From Delftia tsuruhatensis NBRC 16741 (lineage in GTDB: Bacteria; Pseudomonadota; Gammaproteobacteria; Burkholderiales; Burkholderiaceae_C), in the NCBI RefSeq assembly GCF_001571325.1, contig NZ_BCTO01000010.1:1-64000 (forward strand): a stretch of 64,000 bases of DNA, in the 5' to 3' direction. The notes under the pieces were generated by a model, which was given only the letters and a program-made list of their open reading frames with translations, was not told the DNA's origin and did no database searches. Every line of letters starts with the position of its first letter. Positions within the stretch are counted from its first letter, which is position 1. Of the stretch, positions 37,133 through 46,735 are shown in pieces. The translations under genes were made by a program, and so were the position numbers.

Positions 37133-40100
37133 ATGCCAGAAGCAATGAAGCGTGTTGAAAGCCAGCAAAAGCTTGTGATCGTCCTCGGTATGCATCGCAG
37201 TGGGACTAGCGCTATTACGAGAGGCCTCAAGGTCATTGGTGTGGAGCTAGGCGATAGGCTGGAGCCGCCAGCTGCAGGAATCAACGACAAAGGATATTGG
37301 GAGGATATGGATCTGGTGGCTCTCAATGTCGAGATGCTCGATGTCTGTGGGCGGAGTTGGCACAGCTTGGATCCAATACAAGAAGCGGACGTAGAGGTTC
37401 TTCTTGACCGTGGCTATATTCTGCGAGCGATTGAACTGTTGCGCAGCAAGATCCTGGAAAACCGGAGCTTTGGCTTCAAGGACCCTCGTACCGCAAAGAT
37501 GCTTCCCTTCTGGGCACATGTCTTCGAAGCGGGGTCTTTCGACGTGCGATATGTATTGGCCGTCCGAAATCCATTAAGTGTAGCCAAGTCGCTCGGGAAG
37601 CGGGATGGTTTTGATCAGAGTAAATCCTATCTGTTGTGGGCCGAGCACATTCTGACAAGTCTTTCCAACGTCGGAAATTGGCCGGTGCTGGTGATGGACT
37701 ACGATGAACTCATGCTGAAGCCTGACGAGCAGTTGGGAAAGCTTGCGCGCTGGATGGGTGCAGAAATCGATTTCAAGGAGTTGGAGTCTTATCGTGAAGA
37801 ATTCCTGGACGAGCAGCTGAGGCACTCCCGCTTCAGTGCCAGTGACGTTTACTCGGATATGGCCGCGCCCGGATTAGTGCACGATATTCACCGCCATCTG
37901 GACAATATAGGAAAAGGATTGGCATCGGTTGATGATCTACGTCAATCCGGGGTGCTGGAAAACTGGTTGCTGGAATTCAATCGCATGCGGCCGGTGCTGA
38001 AGATGGTTGACAGATTGCATGGCCGTTTACAGGAGAAAGAAAAAAAGATCTCACACGCTGGCAATGAAGTCGTGGAGAGAGAAAGAATGATCGCCGAAAA
38101 AGATCAGCAGATTCTCGAGAAGGACCAGCTTCTCATCGAAAATGACCATCGGATTCTTCAAAAGGATCATCAGATTGTCGACGCGGGCAGCCAACTGTTG
38201 GACAGGGATAGAAAGATACTGGACCTCGACAACAGGCTTATGGAACTGACCAAGCAGATCGTAGATAGGGACATACAGCTTGCAGAACAGCAAAAACTCA
38301 TCGCTGGAAGGGATCAAAGCGTAGTTGTTGCCGACAAGGGACTGGACATTGCCAAGGCCACAATCGATGAACTGAACGAGAGGGTTGCCGGCCTTGAATT
38401 GCTGCTGGCGCGCTCGAATACTGAGGTGGAGCAGCAAAGAAGGGACTTGATGGGTCTGATCGCCGCATTGGAGGCAATGCGCTCCAGTGCCAGCTGGCGC
38501 TGGACGGCTCCGCTCAGGCGCATCCTGAGCAGCTTGCTGCGTGTCCAGCATGTGCTGCACATCCTTCCTAATGTCATCAAAGCAGGTGGCGGCGTGGTGG
38601 GCACAGCGCGCACCGCTGCTGCAGTCCTCGGAAACGAGGGTGCTGAAGGCGTGCGCAAGCGCCTGGCACTGGTTTCCAGGGAGGTAGAAATTGCCGAGCA
38701 GATCGAGGCGGCCGATAGGGTTGAGGCTGTGGCCTCGCGAAATGAAGTCACCCGGTTGCTACCAGTCCCCTACTATGTAGATCCTCGGCTGGATGAGCAG
38801 CGCTCCGAGTCATTCAAATCCCTTCGCGTCGCTATCCATCTGCATGTATTCGAGATAAGTGCATTGGAAGCGGCGGCTAAACGCCTGTCGGTGCTTCCTT
38901 GCCAATTCGACCTATATGTGTCTATAGCACCAGGCTTGGAGTTGCTGGAAGTCCTTGCACGCCTGCGCGAATTTCTGTCGCCAAGTCAGAAAGTCGTGGG
39001 TCGAACGACGACCGGGTTTACCCAACCTTTGGCAGCCATGATCCTGGAGTTCGGAGCTGAATTATCGGGGTACAGGATTGTGGGGCATTTTCACGCGGGA
39101 GGTGGCCCAGGACACGATGGTGCATTGGCTCGTCTGCTGGGTGGTGAAAATTCATCGAATGGAAGAGTTGCGCATTTTCTGGAGTTACTGCAGGAGAAGG
39201 CAAAAATTGTCTTTGCAGGATCACCAACAGTGGATGAAAAAGCAAAGCAGGAATGGCATGTACTGGGTACGGTGGCAGAGCGTCTGCTGAAAGAGCATGG
39301 CCAAGCTCCTATGGGCAATGTACAGCCTTTCTTGGTTCCAACGGGAGTCATGTTCTGGGCACAGACTGAAAACCTGAGGGATTTCCTGAAGTTGCCCATT
39401 GATTCCAAAGATTTCTCCGAAGTCTTGGCATCTGGGCATGGTAGTGGAACACTTGAATACCTACTCCCTGTACTTGCGAAAAATGGATCTGGAAAGTATA
39501 TTTTTCTTGAAGAAGGGGATTCGATCAAGGATTACGGGCATTATGAAGCCTGCCTGGATTATAGTGAATCCATTGTATATAAGGACGTAAAAGTCCTTGC
39601 TTACTATCTTCCCCAATTTCATCCGATTCCTGAGAATGATGAGTGGCATGGGAAAGGGTTTACAGAATGGACAAAGGTAAGGGCCGCCAATCCTCTATTT
39701 GAAGGTCACTATCAGCAGCATATACCGCACCCCGACTTGGGTTACTATCTGCTGGATGGCCCCGATACCTTGCGTCGGCAGGCTGAACTGATGAAGAAGT
39801 CTGGCGTCTATGGTCAGGTCTTCTACCATTATTGGTTTGCCGGAAAGATGATTCTGGAGCAGCCCGCTCGTATGCTGCTGGCCCATCAGGATGTGGCCAT
39901 GCCATTCAGTTTCTGCTGGGCGAATGAAAACTGGACCAGGCGATGGGATGGGAATGAGAAGGAAATCCTGCTTGGGCAGAATTATTCAGCCGAGGATGCG
40001 CGTGCCTTCATGGAATACCTGATTCCATTCTTCAAGGATCCTAGGTATATCCGAGTGAACGACCGGCCCATGCTTTCAATTTATCGGCCATCCTCCATCC

Positions 40101-41950
40101 CGAATATAGATGAATATCTGGAGGTCTGGGCCGAGGTCTGTGCCGAAGCGGGCCTGCCCAAGCCCTATGTCGTCGCTGTTCTGACGCGTGGAGCTACCGA
40201 TCCCAAGGATTTCGGCATGGACGCTGGAACCGAGCGTGTTCTCCATGACTGGACTGATGGCGGTGCACCGGAAATAAAACAGAGCCTGAAAAAATACTGG
40301 CCTGTCAATGGGAGCGTACTTTCCTATGATGACGTGGCTAACTTCTACATGGGGCAGACGGAGAAAAAGGACTTCAAGTATTTCCGCTCCATAGTGCCTA
40401 TCTGGGACAACACCGCTCGATATGGTTCCGAAGCACTGCTGTTGCATGGCAGCACGCCGGAGTCTTTCCAGAAATGGATGGAAAGCACTATCCAGTACAC
40501 AGTTTCTACACTGGAACCATCGGAACAATTCATCTTCGTCAATGCATGGAATGAGTGGGCAGAAGGTGCCCATCTAGAGCCAGACACACGCTATGGATAC
40601 AGCTATTTGAATTCAGTGGGGCGTTCACTCTCTGGAATTCCCTATGAAAGTCAGTTGAACTATAACGCGGTACTTCCAGAAAATCTGCGGATTCATATCC
40701 AGTTCTCAGAGAATGCAAAGAATCAGATGCGTATGTGTCAACGTGTGCGCGACCGGATATCTCACAGCTTGGCGCGTTCCACGATTTTCGGTCGATTTGA
40801 AGTAACCGGTGATGTTGGTCTGGCATCTCTAGGTATGCCTTTCATGAAGGAAAGGTCGCCCGCAAATGCGGATGTCATCGTCAGGATAGATAAGGCATGT
40901 ATCTTCAGTGTTCAGGTGCTCGAAAAGATGATTTCCACAGCCTGGGGACTGAGGGCCTCCGTGGTACCCAGTAGCTATGGAGATCATCATCATCTTTTTG
41001 CGGTGGCGAGTAACGGCGCTGCAAAGTCCTCGGCCATCTATCATGCTCCGATTAGGATTGATCTGACTCAGAGTATTAGTGAGCTTACTCCATCTGTCAG
41101 AGTGCGCACTGATGCTTGGTGTTTTGAAATTAAGCCAGATACATTAAGTAAGGAAGATTTTCCAAAGGTGACTACCATTGTACGGATCCACAAATCCGCT
41201 GATTTAGGAGAGCTGGATAATGCGTTGGCTTGCTTGAATGCCATGTGGAATTGTACAGTTCTACCTTTCATAGCTGCCCAGGATTTTGATGAATTTAAGA
41301 CTGCTGAGTTAGAAAATATCACTAAGAATTTCCGATGGGCAGACGGTGTTGAACCTATTGTTGAGCACTATAAAACGGATTCAGCGATAAAGGACCTTCG
41401 TTCCACGATGTTGAATGAGTCGTTGAAGAAGGTTACAACCCGGTATTGCGCTTTCTTAGATTACGATGATCTGTTATTTCCTAGCGCCTATGCTAATCTT
41501 ATTGATCGGATAAAGAAACAGAACAAGGCAGTTGCATTTGGACGAGTATTCTCTACCAGTTGCAAGTCAAGCGTCAAGGTTCTTGAGAAGCGTCAAAAAT
41601 CTTTTGAATATGGGTCTTCATATGAGGATTTTGTCGGATGCAATCATGCTCCTTTGCATAGCTTTCTGCTAGATAAGAGTAAGTTGAATATATCTGATAT
41701 AAACTATTATCCCGATCAGAGATATATGGAGGATTATTTTCTAACTTTGCAGATATTCAATAAGGAAAATTCTGATTGGGATGGTCTTTCTTTGAATATA
41801 TATGTGGGTGATTACATCCATAGCTCTGATCGGGAGCATACTTTGGCGATTAATAACGCAGAAGTGCGTCAGGCGCTACTTTCAAACTCTGAATATATTG
41901 TCTGTGAGAACAGGATAAATGTATTGAGAAAATCACTTCAGTCTGTATAG
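37133..41950 (+). CDS. Sulfotransferase-coiled coil-multi-glycosyltransferase fusion protein
   Basis: This is a 1605-residue cytoplasmic fusion. Residues 13-250 form a sulfotransferase-type domain: the PAPS 5'-phosphate loop LGMHRSGTSAI and the 3'-phosphate motif VLAVRNPLSVAKSL (141-154). Residues about 295-450 are charged heptad-like repeats (EKDQQILEKDQLLIENDHRI), a long coiled coil. Residues about 545-800 resemble rhamnan synthesis protein F (FLVPTGVMFWAQ). Residues about 818-1165 match the WbsX family (VLAYYLPQFHPIPENDEWHG, FCWANENWTRRWDG, NAWNEWAEGAHLEP). Residues about 1345-1600 look like a GT-A fold with FLDYDD. The ATG at 37133 follows the wzt stop by one base. I infer coupled polymer extension and sulfation. 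Confidence 0.85.
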   Translation: MPEAMKRVESQQKLVIVLGMHRSGTSAITRGLKVIGVELGDRLEPPAAGINDKGYWEDMDLVALNVEMLDVCGRSWHSLDPIQEADVEVLLDRGYILRAIELLRSKILENRSFGFKDPRTAKMLPFWAHVFEAGSFDVRYVLAVRNPLSVAKSLGKRDGFDQSKSYLLWAEHILTSLSNVGNWPVLVMDYDELMLKPDEQLGKLARWMGAEIDFKELESYREEFLDEQLRHSRFSASDVYSDMAAPGLVHDIHRHLDNIGKGLASVDDLRQSGVLENWLLEFNRMRPVLKMVDRLHGRLQEKEKKISHAGNEVVERERMIAEKDQQILEKDQLLIENDHRILQKDHQIVDAGSQLLDRDRKILDLDNRLMELTKQIVDRDIQLAEQQKLIAGRDQSVVVADKGLDIAKATIDELNERVAGLELLLARSNTEVEQQRRDLMGLIAALEAMRSSASWRWTAPLRRILSSLLRVQHVLHILPNVIKAGGGVVGTARTAAAVLGNEGAEGVRKRLALVSREVEIAEQIEAADRVEAVASRNEVTRLLPVPYYVDPRLDEQRSESFKSLRVAIHLHVFEISALEAAAKRLSVLPCQFDLYVSIAPGLELLEVLARLREFLSPSQKVVGRTTTGFTQPLAAMILEFGAELSGYRIVGHFHAGGGPGHDGALARLLGGENSSNGRVAHFLELLQEKAKIVFAGSPTVDEKAKQEWHVLGTVAERLLKEHGQAPMGNVQPFLVPTGVMFWAQTENLRDFLKLPIDSKDFSEVLASGHGSGTLEYLLPVLAKNGSGKYIFLEEGDSIKDYGHYEACLDYSESIVYKDVKVLAYYLPQFHPIPENDEWHGKGFTEWTKVRAANPLFEGHYQQHIPHPDLGYYLLDGPDTLRRQAELMKKSGVYGQVFYHYWFAGKMILEQPARMLLAHQDVAMPFSFCWANENWTRRWDGNEKEILLGQNYSAEDARAFMEYLIPFFKDPRYIRVNDRPMLSIYRPSSIPNIDEYLEVWAEVCAEAGLPKPYVVAVLTRGATDPKDFGMDAGTERVLHDWTDGGAPEIKQSLKKYWPVNGSVLSYDDVANFYMGQTEKKDFKYFRSIVPIWDNTARYGSEALLLHGSTPESFQKWMESTIQYTVSTLEPSEQFIFVNAWNEWAEGAHLEPDTRYGYSYLNSVGRSLSGIPYESQLNYNAVLPENLRIHIQFSENAKNQMRMCQRVRDRISHSLARSTIFGRFEVTGDVGLASLGMPFMKERSPANADVIVRIDKACIFSVQVLEKMISTAWGLRASVVPSSYGDHHHLFAVASNGAAKSSAIYHAPIRIDLTQSISELTPSVRVRTDAWCFEIKPDTLSKEDFPKVTTIVRIHKSADLGELDNALACLNAMWNCTVLPFIAAQDFDEFKTAELENITKNFRWADGVEPIVEHYKTDSAIKDLRSTMLNESLKKVTTRYCAFLDYDDLLFPSAYANLIDRIKKQNKAVAFGRVFSTSCKSSVKVLEKRQKSFEYGSSYEDFVGCNHAPLHSFLLDKSKLNISDINYYPDQRYMEDYFLTLQIFNKENSDWDGLSLNIYVGDYIHSSDREHTLAINNAEVRQALLSNSEYIVCENRINVLRKSLQSV

Positions 41951-41991
41951 TGATATTTTTACAGAACTCATATAATTGATTTGGAGTGGCA

Positions 41992-43326
41992 GTGATTTTT
42001 AGAACTTATCGAAAAAATATCGTCCTGTTTTTTATTGCTTTTGCGGGGATGTTTTATTTTTGTCAGATGATGAATATCCGGACTTTCCCAGGGGATGCAC
42101 AGGAAGTCTGGAATCTGGCTAAGAATTATTATATTGAAGGTCGATCTCCTTCATATGTGGAATATAGAGGTGCATTTACCTTTGTGTTCTACCATGCATT
42201 GCATTTTGTCTGCGATATCGTTGGGGTGGATAGTATTTTCGGCCTGCAAATACTCAATTCAATAATATTTGCGATATTGACGGTCGTATTGTTTCCGTAT
42301 GTCTTCTCGATTGCTTTGCGTAAAAAAATAGGATGGTTGAGTACGGTAGTTTTCGCTATTATTGTTTTTTATTTTTTTCGGAGTTATTTTCTCTATCCAT
42401 TGACGGATTTTCCCTCCTTCACGTTTTTGCTGGCTGCCATTGCCTGTATCTTCTGGCCTAAGGGTGGGCATGTGAAAGTATTCATATGCCTGCTTTCTGC
42501 CGGAATCTTGTTCAGTTTTAGTGTGATGATGAGGTTTTCGTACGTTGTAGCATTTCCAATTCTCTTGGCTATGTGCTATGTGACGATGAAATCAAACGGC
42601 ATAACAATTGTGCGGGGAATTACTTTGCTATCTGTGGTGATTTCCGTGAGCGCATCTCTGATGATGATTAATGCCAGTTCGGAGGATGGAAACCATGGGC
42701 TATTAACTAGACAATTGCATGGAGGGATGAAATTTCAGAAAGTGGAGTGGAATGCTGGAGACTCACTATATCCAGGTCAAATGTGGTTCAAAGAGAGGCG
42801 TGGAGAAGAAATTCTCAGGACTGAAGGAATGCTTGGCGGTGGTCATTTCTCTGTGTTAGAGTATTTCAAGCTGTTTTTGAAGTACCCCATGGATATGGTC
42901 ACTATCAATCTGAAACACTTGCTCGGGGGGCTTGATGTTATTTATCACTCAGTTTATATATTTGATATGCACGAATCACGTGTAATAAAATCTTTATTGA
43001 ATTATTCTTTGATTTTTATTGCAATGGTTCTTATCTTTCTTAAATGGAGTGATTGGTGGCATGATGGAAAGATGATGATATTCCTAGTTTTTGCGCTAGG
43101 GATACAAAGTCTTTCTGCAATCCCTTTTATTGGTGAAGTAAGATTTTTCATGCCATTGATTCTGACTTTTTTTGCTATGGCAGTTTTTGACTTCTCTTCG
43201 GGATTAACTATTGTAAAAACGAACCGACTTTATTTTTCATGGATAGCATTTGTTTTAATGTATTTTGTTATTTCATCAATGTTTTTTGAGAGTACGGAAA
43301 AGGTTGTTCTTTTGAATATTCTGTAA
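41992..43326 (+). CDS. Multi-spanning membrane protein, probable GT-C-type glycosyltransferase
   Basis: This 444-residue protein has about ten hydrophobic helices. A first periplasmic loop with FPGDAQEVWNLAKNYY has the acidic residue placement of GT-C enzymes such as ArnT- or Gtr-type transferases, which use polyprenyl-phosphate sugars. No named family can be assigned with confidence. The start chosen is GTG 41992 because GGAG at 41983-41986 is correctly spaced from it; GTG 41986 would overlap that site. Strong AT-richness matches the island. Near GtrB- and GtrA-like genes, it may be the serotype-specific periplasmic transferase. Confidence 0.72.
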   Translation: MIFRTYRKNIVLFFIAFAGMFYFCQMMNIRTFPGDAQEVWNLAKNYYIEGRSPSYVEYRGAFTFVFYHALHFVCDIVGVDSIFGLQILNSIIFAILTVVLFPYVFSIALRKKIGWLSTVVFAIIVFYFFRSYFLYPLTDFPSFTFLLAAIACIFWPKGGHVKVFICLLSAGILFSFSVMMRFSYVVAFPILLAMCYVTMKSNGITIVRGITLLSVVISVSASLMMINASSEDGNHGLLTRQLHGGMKFQKVEWNAGDSLYPGQMWFKERRGEEILRTEGMLGGGHFSVLEYFKLFLKYPMDMVTINLKHLLGGLDVIYHSVYIFDMHESRVIKSLLNYSLIFIAMVLIFLKWSDWWHDGKMMIFLVFALGIQSLSAIPFIGEVRFFMPLILTFFAMAVFDFSSGLTIVKTNRLYFSWIAFVLMYFVISSMFFESTEKVVLLNIL

Positions 43327-43354
43327 TTTGTATCTTCATTTTTAAATAGTGCAT

Positions 43355-44449
43355 ATGAATATCAATGATTTGAAAAAACGGTTCGAATTAAATGGCCCAG
43401 CTATTTCCGAGGCCGTTGGTCGCGTTATTGCTAGTGGTTGGGTGGTGCTTGGACCAGAGGTGGAGAAGTTCGAAGCCGAATTCTCTGAATACATTGGAGT
43501 TGAACATTGCGTTACGGTTGCAAACGGTACCGATGCACTTGAGCTAGCTTTGAAGGCTTTGCTTGTCAAGACAGGCGACAAGGTTGCTACAGTCGCGAAT
43601 GCGGGTATGTATGCGACTACTGCAATGTTAGCGATCGGCGCCGAACCTGTATTTATGGATGTGGATATATCCACCCAGAATGTTTCTCTGGCCGAGGTAA
43701 TACGTGCTGTTGAACAGGGAGCCAAAGCCGTAGTGGTGACACATCTCTATGGTGTCGTCGTGCCAGAAATAAGGCAGATTGTGGAGTTCTGCAAGCTTCG
43801 AGGTGTGGGGCTGCTGGAGGACTGTGCGCAAGCCCACGGTGCGAAGATAGGCGGCCTACATGCGGGGAGTTTTGGTGATGCCGCTAGCTTCAGCTTCTAC
43901 CCCACCAAGAATCTAGGAGCTCTTGGAGATGGTGGAGCGGTGGTGACCAGCCGTCTTGATGTGGCTGAAAATCTCAGGCTTCTGCGCCAATATGGCTGGA
44001 CATCCAAATATCACGTTGGATGCGCGGGAGGGCGAAATAGTAGGCTTGACGAAATGCAGGCAGCCATATTGAGGACTTTCCTTCCTCATCTTGATGAGGC
44101 CAATGCTAGGCGCCGTCATATCGCCAATCGCTACGCGATGGAGCTTTCTCATCCTTATATAAAAGTCCTACCTAAAATTGAGGAAGAATCCGTAGCCCAC
44201 TTGTATATCATCCGTGCCGGCAGTCGAGATGATTTGCGAGCCCATCTCAAGATGCAGGGGATATCTTCCGATGTCCATTACCCAATTCCAGACCATAGGC
44301 AAGCGATATTTGACGGGAAATACAAAAATATAAGCCTAAGAAATACAGAGATCCTGGCGAAGGAAATTCTCACACTCCCTTGCTATCCTGAAATGAGCGA
44401 AGGCGATATTTCTACAGTGGTTACGGCCGTCAATTCATGGGAACCGTGA
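43355..44449 (+). CDS. fdtB: Sugar 3-aminotransferase of the DegT/DnrJ/EryC1 family
   Basis: This 364-residue PLP-dependent transaminase has the PLP lysine in SFYPTKNLGALGDGG (Lys185) and LLEDCAQAHGA upstream. The GSFGDAASFSFYPTKNLGA pattern is close to FdtB/QdtB, which make dTDP-3-amino-3,6-dideoxyhexoses. The ATG at 43355 gives MNINDLKKRF. Its product would be acetylated by the FdtC-like domain encoded at 45383. The stop overlaps the next gene as TGATG. Confidence 0.85.
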   Translation: MNINDLKKRFELNGPAISEAVGRVIASGWVVLGPEVEKFEAEFSEYIGVEHCVTVANGTDALELALKALLVKTGDKVATVANAGMYATTAMLAIGAEPVFMDVDISTQNVSLAEVIRAVEQGAKAVVVTHLYGVVVPEIRQIVEFCKLRGVGLLEDCAQAHGAKIGGLHAGSFGDAASFSFYPTKNLGALGDGGAVVTSRLDVAENLRLLRQYGWTSKYHVGCAGGRNSRLDEMQAAILRTFLPHLDEANARRRHIANRYAMELSHPYIKVLPKIEEESVAHLYIIRAGSRDDLRAHLKMQGISSDVHYPIPDHRQAIFDGKYKNISLRNTEILAKEILTLPCYPEMSEGDISTVVTAVNSWEP

Positions 44450-45405
44450 TGTTTTCTGTCATCATTCCTGTTTATAAAAATGAAGAATCGATTCCGCGGC
44501 TTTTAAAGGCCCTGTCGAAAATTTCCGATGACATGAATGGTGGAATGGAGGCGATTTTTGTTGTCGACGGTAGTCCAGATCGTTCCTTTGAGCTTCTTCG
44601 CGACGCATTGCCAAAGCTTGGGTTTCCTGCTCAGTTGCTAGCCCATTCTCGGAATTTTGGATCATTTCCAGCAATTAGGACGGGACTGCAGGCTGCTACA
44701 GGTGATTTCTACGGAGTGATGGCAGCGGATCTTCAAGAACCTCCTGAATTGATGCTTGAATTTTATTCCGCCTTGAAGGCCGATGAATGTGATGTAGCGG
44801 TGGGAACGCGCTTGAGGCGAAATGATCCACTCAGTTCACGGATCACTTCAGGGTTGTTCTGGAAAATGTACCGCAGGCTTGTCGTACCGGAGATGCCAGA
44901 AGGTGGAGTGGATATATTTGGTTGCAATAAGCAGTTCAGAAATCATTTGTTGAATTTGAATGAGTCCAGGTCATCTTTGATTGCCTTGATATTTTGGCTG
45001 GGTTTCCGTCGGAAATTGATGGGCTATGAGAGATTGGTTAGACAAGAAGGGGTTTCTGGTTGGACTTTTAGAAAGAAGGTTGATTATATGCTGGATAGCA
45101 TATTTGCCTTTACTGACTATCCAATTAGGTTGCTGATGCGTCTGGGTTTTCTGGGTTGTCTGATATCAATTGTGCTTGCAGCCATTATTCTTATAGGACG
45201 AATAACGCATCAAATTTCAGTGCCTGGCTATGTTCCTACTATGCTGGTCACGCTCTTCTTCGGTGCCCTCAATATTTTTGGCCTGGGCGTGGTCGGGACA
45301 TATGCCTGGCGTGCATATGAGAATGGGAAAAACAGACCATTATCGATTATTTCCATTAAGATAGATAATTTTAAGGATCAAAATGAAGAGTATAAAAATT
45401 CATAA
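44449..45405 (+). CDS. GtrB/ArnC-like polyprenyl-phosphate glycosyltransferase
   Basis: This 318-residue GT2 enzyme starts [19 protein letters not shown], has [10 protein letters not shown] as its metal-binding motif (DLQ form typical of DPM1/GtrB/ArnC), [20 protein letters not shown] and two C-terminal helices. Such enzymes move a sugar from its nucleotide donor to undecaprenyl phosphate. The ATG at 44449 is coupled to the fdtB stop (TGATG); ATG 44437 is an alternative. With the flippase encoded downstream it should supply a lipid-linked 3-aminosugar to the periplasm. Confidence 0.86.
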   Translation: MFSVIIPVYKNEESIPRLLKALSKISDDMNGGMEAIFVVDGSPDRSFELLRDALPKLGFPAQLLAHSRNFGSFPAIRTGLQAATGDFYGVMAADLQEPPELMLEFYSALKADECDVAVGTRLRRNDPLSSRITSGLFWKMYRRLVVPEMPEGGVDIFGCNKQFRNHLLNLNESRSSLIALIFWLGFRRKLMGYERLVRQEGVSGWTFRKKVDYMLDSIFAFTDYPIRLLMRLGFLGCLISIVLAAIILIGRITHQISVPGYVPTMLVTLFFGALNIFGLGVVGTYAWRAYENGKNRPLSIISIKIDNFKDQNEEYKNS

Positions 45406-46342
45406 TACGGCTGAGGTCCATTCAAAAAACATTGGTGAAGGATCATCCATCTGGCAGTCGGTGATAGTCTTGAAGGGAGCTATTATTGGCCGAGATGTCA
45501 ATATTTGTGCTCAATGCTTTGTCGAAGATGATGTAATCATCGGAGATCGAGTAACGGTGAAATCCGGTGTTTACTTGTGGAATGGCGTTCGGCTGGACGA
45601 CGATGTCTTTGTCGGTCCTAATGTTACTTTTACCAATGACAAATTTCCACGATCCAAGCAGTATCTTGAGGCGCCTTTGCTTACCCAGGTGGAGAAGGGT
45701 GCATCAATTGGCGGCGGTGCCGTGATCTTGCCTGGAATTGTCATCGGACGCGGTGCCATGGTGGGGGCAGGGGCTGTGGTGACAAAATCCGTGCCTCCAT
45801 ATGCCGTGGTAACAGGCTCTCCTGCTCGTATCGTTGGCTATGTGGAAAATTCCAGTTTGTCCAAACCAGCAGCCAAAACGAGTGGTGTTCCCGTGCCTGA
45901 ACAGGCCAATTCTCATGAAAAACTTGGAATAGGTAATGTGGCGCTGCATAGGATGAAATCCGCCCAGGACATGCGAGGAAGTTTATCTGTTGGTGAATTT
46001 GAGAAAGATATTCCTTTTCCGGCTAAGCGCTATTTCCTGGTGTTCAGTGTTCCCAGCGAAAAAACCCGAGGTGAGCATGCGCACCGAGAATGCCATCAAT
46101 TCCTGATTTGCGTGAAGGGAAGCTGTGCTGTCGTTGTGGACGATGGCCGATCTCGTTGTGAAGTACTGTTGGATTCACCGGATTTGGGGCTGCATCTTCC
46201 TCCGATGACTTGGGGTATACAGTATAAATACTCGGCTGACGCGGTATTATTGGTCTTCACTTCGCATTATTATGATTCGAACGACTATATAAGAAATTAT
46301 GCGGAATTTCTCAGCTTAGTGGGAGAGGCGAGTGCTTCTTAA
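45383..46342 (+). CDS. Fused sugar N-acyltransferase and dTDP-4-keto-6-deoxyhexose 3,4-ketoisomerase (FdtC-FdtA/WxcM-like)
   Basis: This is a 319-residue two-domain protein. Residues 1-155 are a left-handed beta-helix of hexapeptide repeats ([40 protein letters not shown]), the N-acetyltransferase part. Residues about 190-312 are a cupin with [15 protein letters not shown], whose paired histidines match FdtA-type 3,4-ketoisomerases, and [16 protein letters not shown]. With the transaminase upstream it covers three steps to dTDP-Fuc3NAc, dTDP-Qui3NAc or an isomer. The dTDP-4-keto-6-deoxyglucose supply (rmlAB) is not in the window. It overlaps the preceding gene by 23 bases. Confidence 0.86.
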   Translation: MKSIKIHNTAEVHSKNIGEGSSIWQSVIVLKGAIIGRDVNICAQCFVEDDVIIGDRVTVKSGVYLWNGVRLDDDVFVGPNVTFTNDKFPRSKQYLEAPLLTQVEKGASIGGGAVILPGIVIGRGAMVGAGAVVTKSVPPYAVVTGSPARIVGYVENSSLSKPAAKTSGVPVPEQANSHEKLGIGNVALHRMKSAQDMRGSLSVGEFEKDIPFPAKRYFLVFSVPSEKTRGEHAHRECHQFLICVKGSCAVVVDDGRSRCEVLLDSPDLGLHLPPMTWGIQYKYSADAVLLVFTSHYYDSNDYIRNYAEFLSLVGEASAS

Positions 46343-46721
46343 GAAAATTCTTGAGAAACCAGTTTTGAGATTTTTGATAGGTGGAGTAATTAATACTGGA
46401 TTTAGTTACTCTTGCTATCTGTTATTGAGAATGGTGATTTCGTATCAGCCGGCATATGCGATTGCTTACGCATTGGGTATTGTGTTTTCCTATTGGTTCA
46501 ATGCGCGGATGGTTTTCTCTGTTCAGATGAGTTGGGGCGGATTTTTCACTTATCCATTAGTGTATTTTGTGCAATATGCATTATCGGCATTGTTGTTGGA
46601 ATTGATTGTTGTCAAGCTATCGATCGAAGATTATTTGGCGCCACTGATTGTCACTGTTCTTGTGGTTCCCTTAACATTCATTTTGAGTAAAATAATTATT
46701 ACTTGGAGGGTGAGAAAATAG
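46332..46721 (+). CDS. GtrA-family membrane protein, probable polyprenyl-phosphate-sugar flippase
   Basis: This 129-residue protein has four helices and the GtrA opening [19 protein letters not shown], then [17 protein letters not shown]. GtrA proteins are thought to flip undecaprenyl-phosphate sugars. The start is GTG 46332, with GGGAGAGG just upstream, inside the previous gene's end. It converges with cysNC only 14 bases away. Partner: the GtrB-like transferase at 44449. Confidence 0.87.
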   Translation: MLLKKILEKPVLRFLIGGVINTGFSYSCYLLLRMVISYQPAYAIAYALGIVFSYWFNARMVFSVQMSWGGFFTYPLVYFVQYALSALLLELIVVKLSIEDYLAPLIVTVLVVPLTFILSKIIITWRVRK

Positions 46722-46735
46722 CAAAAGCTTGGTGT

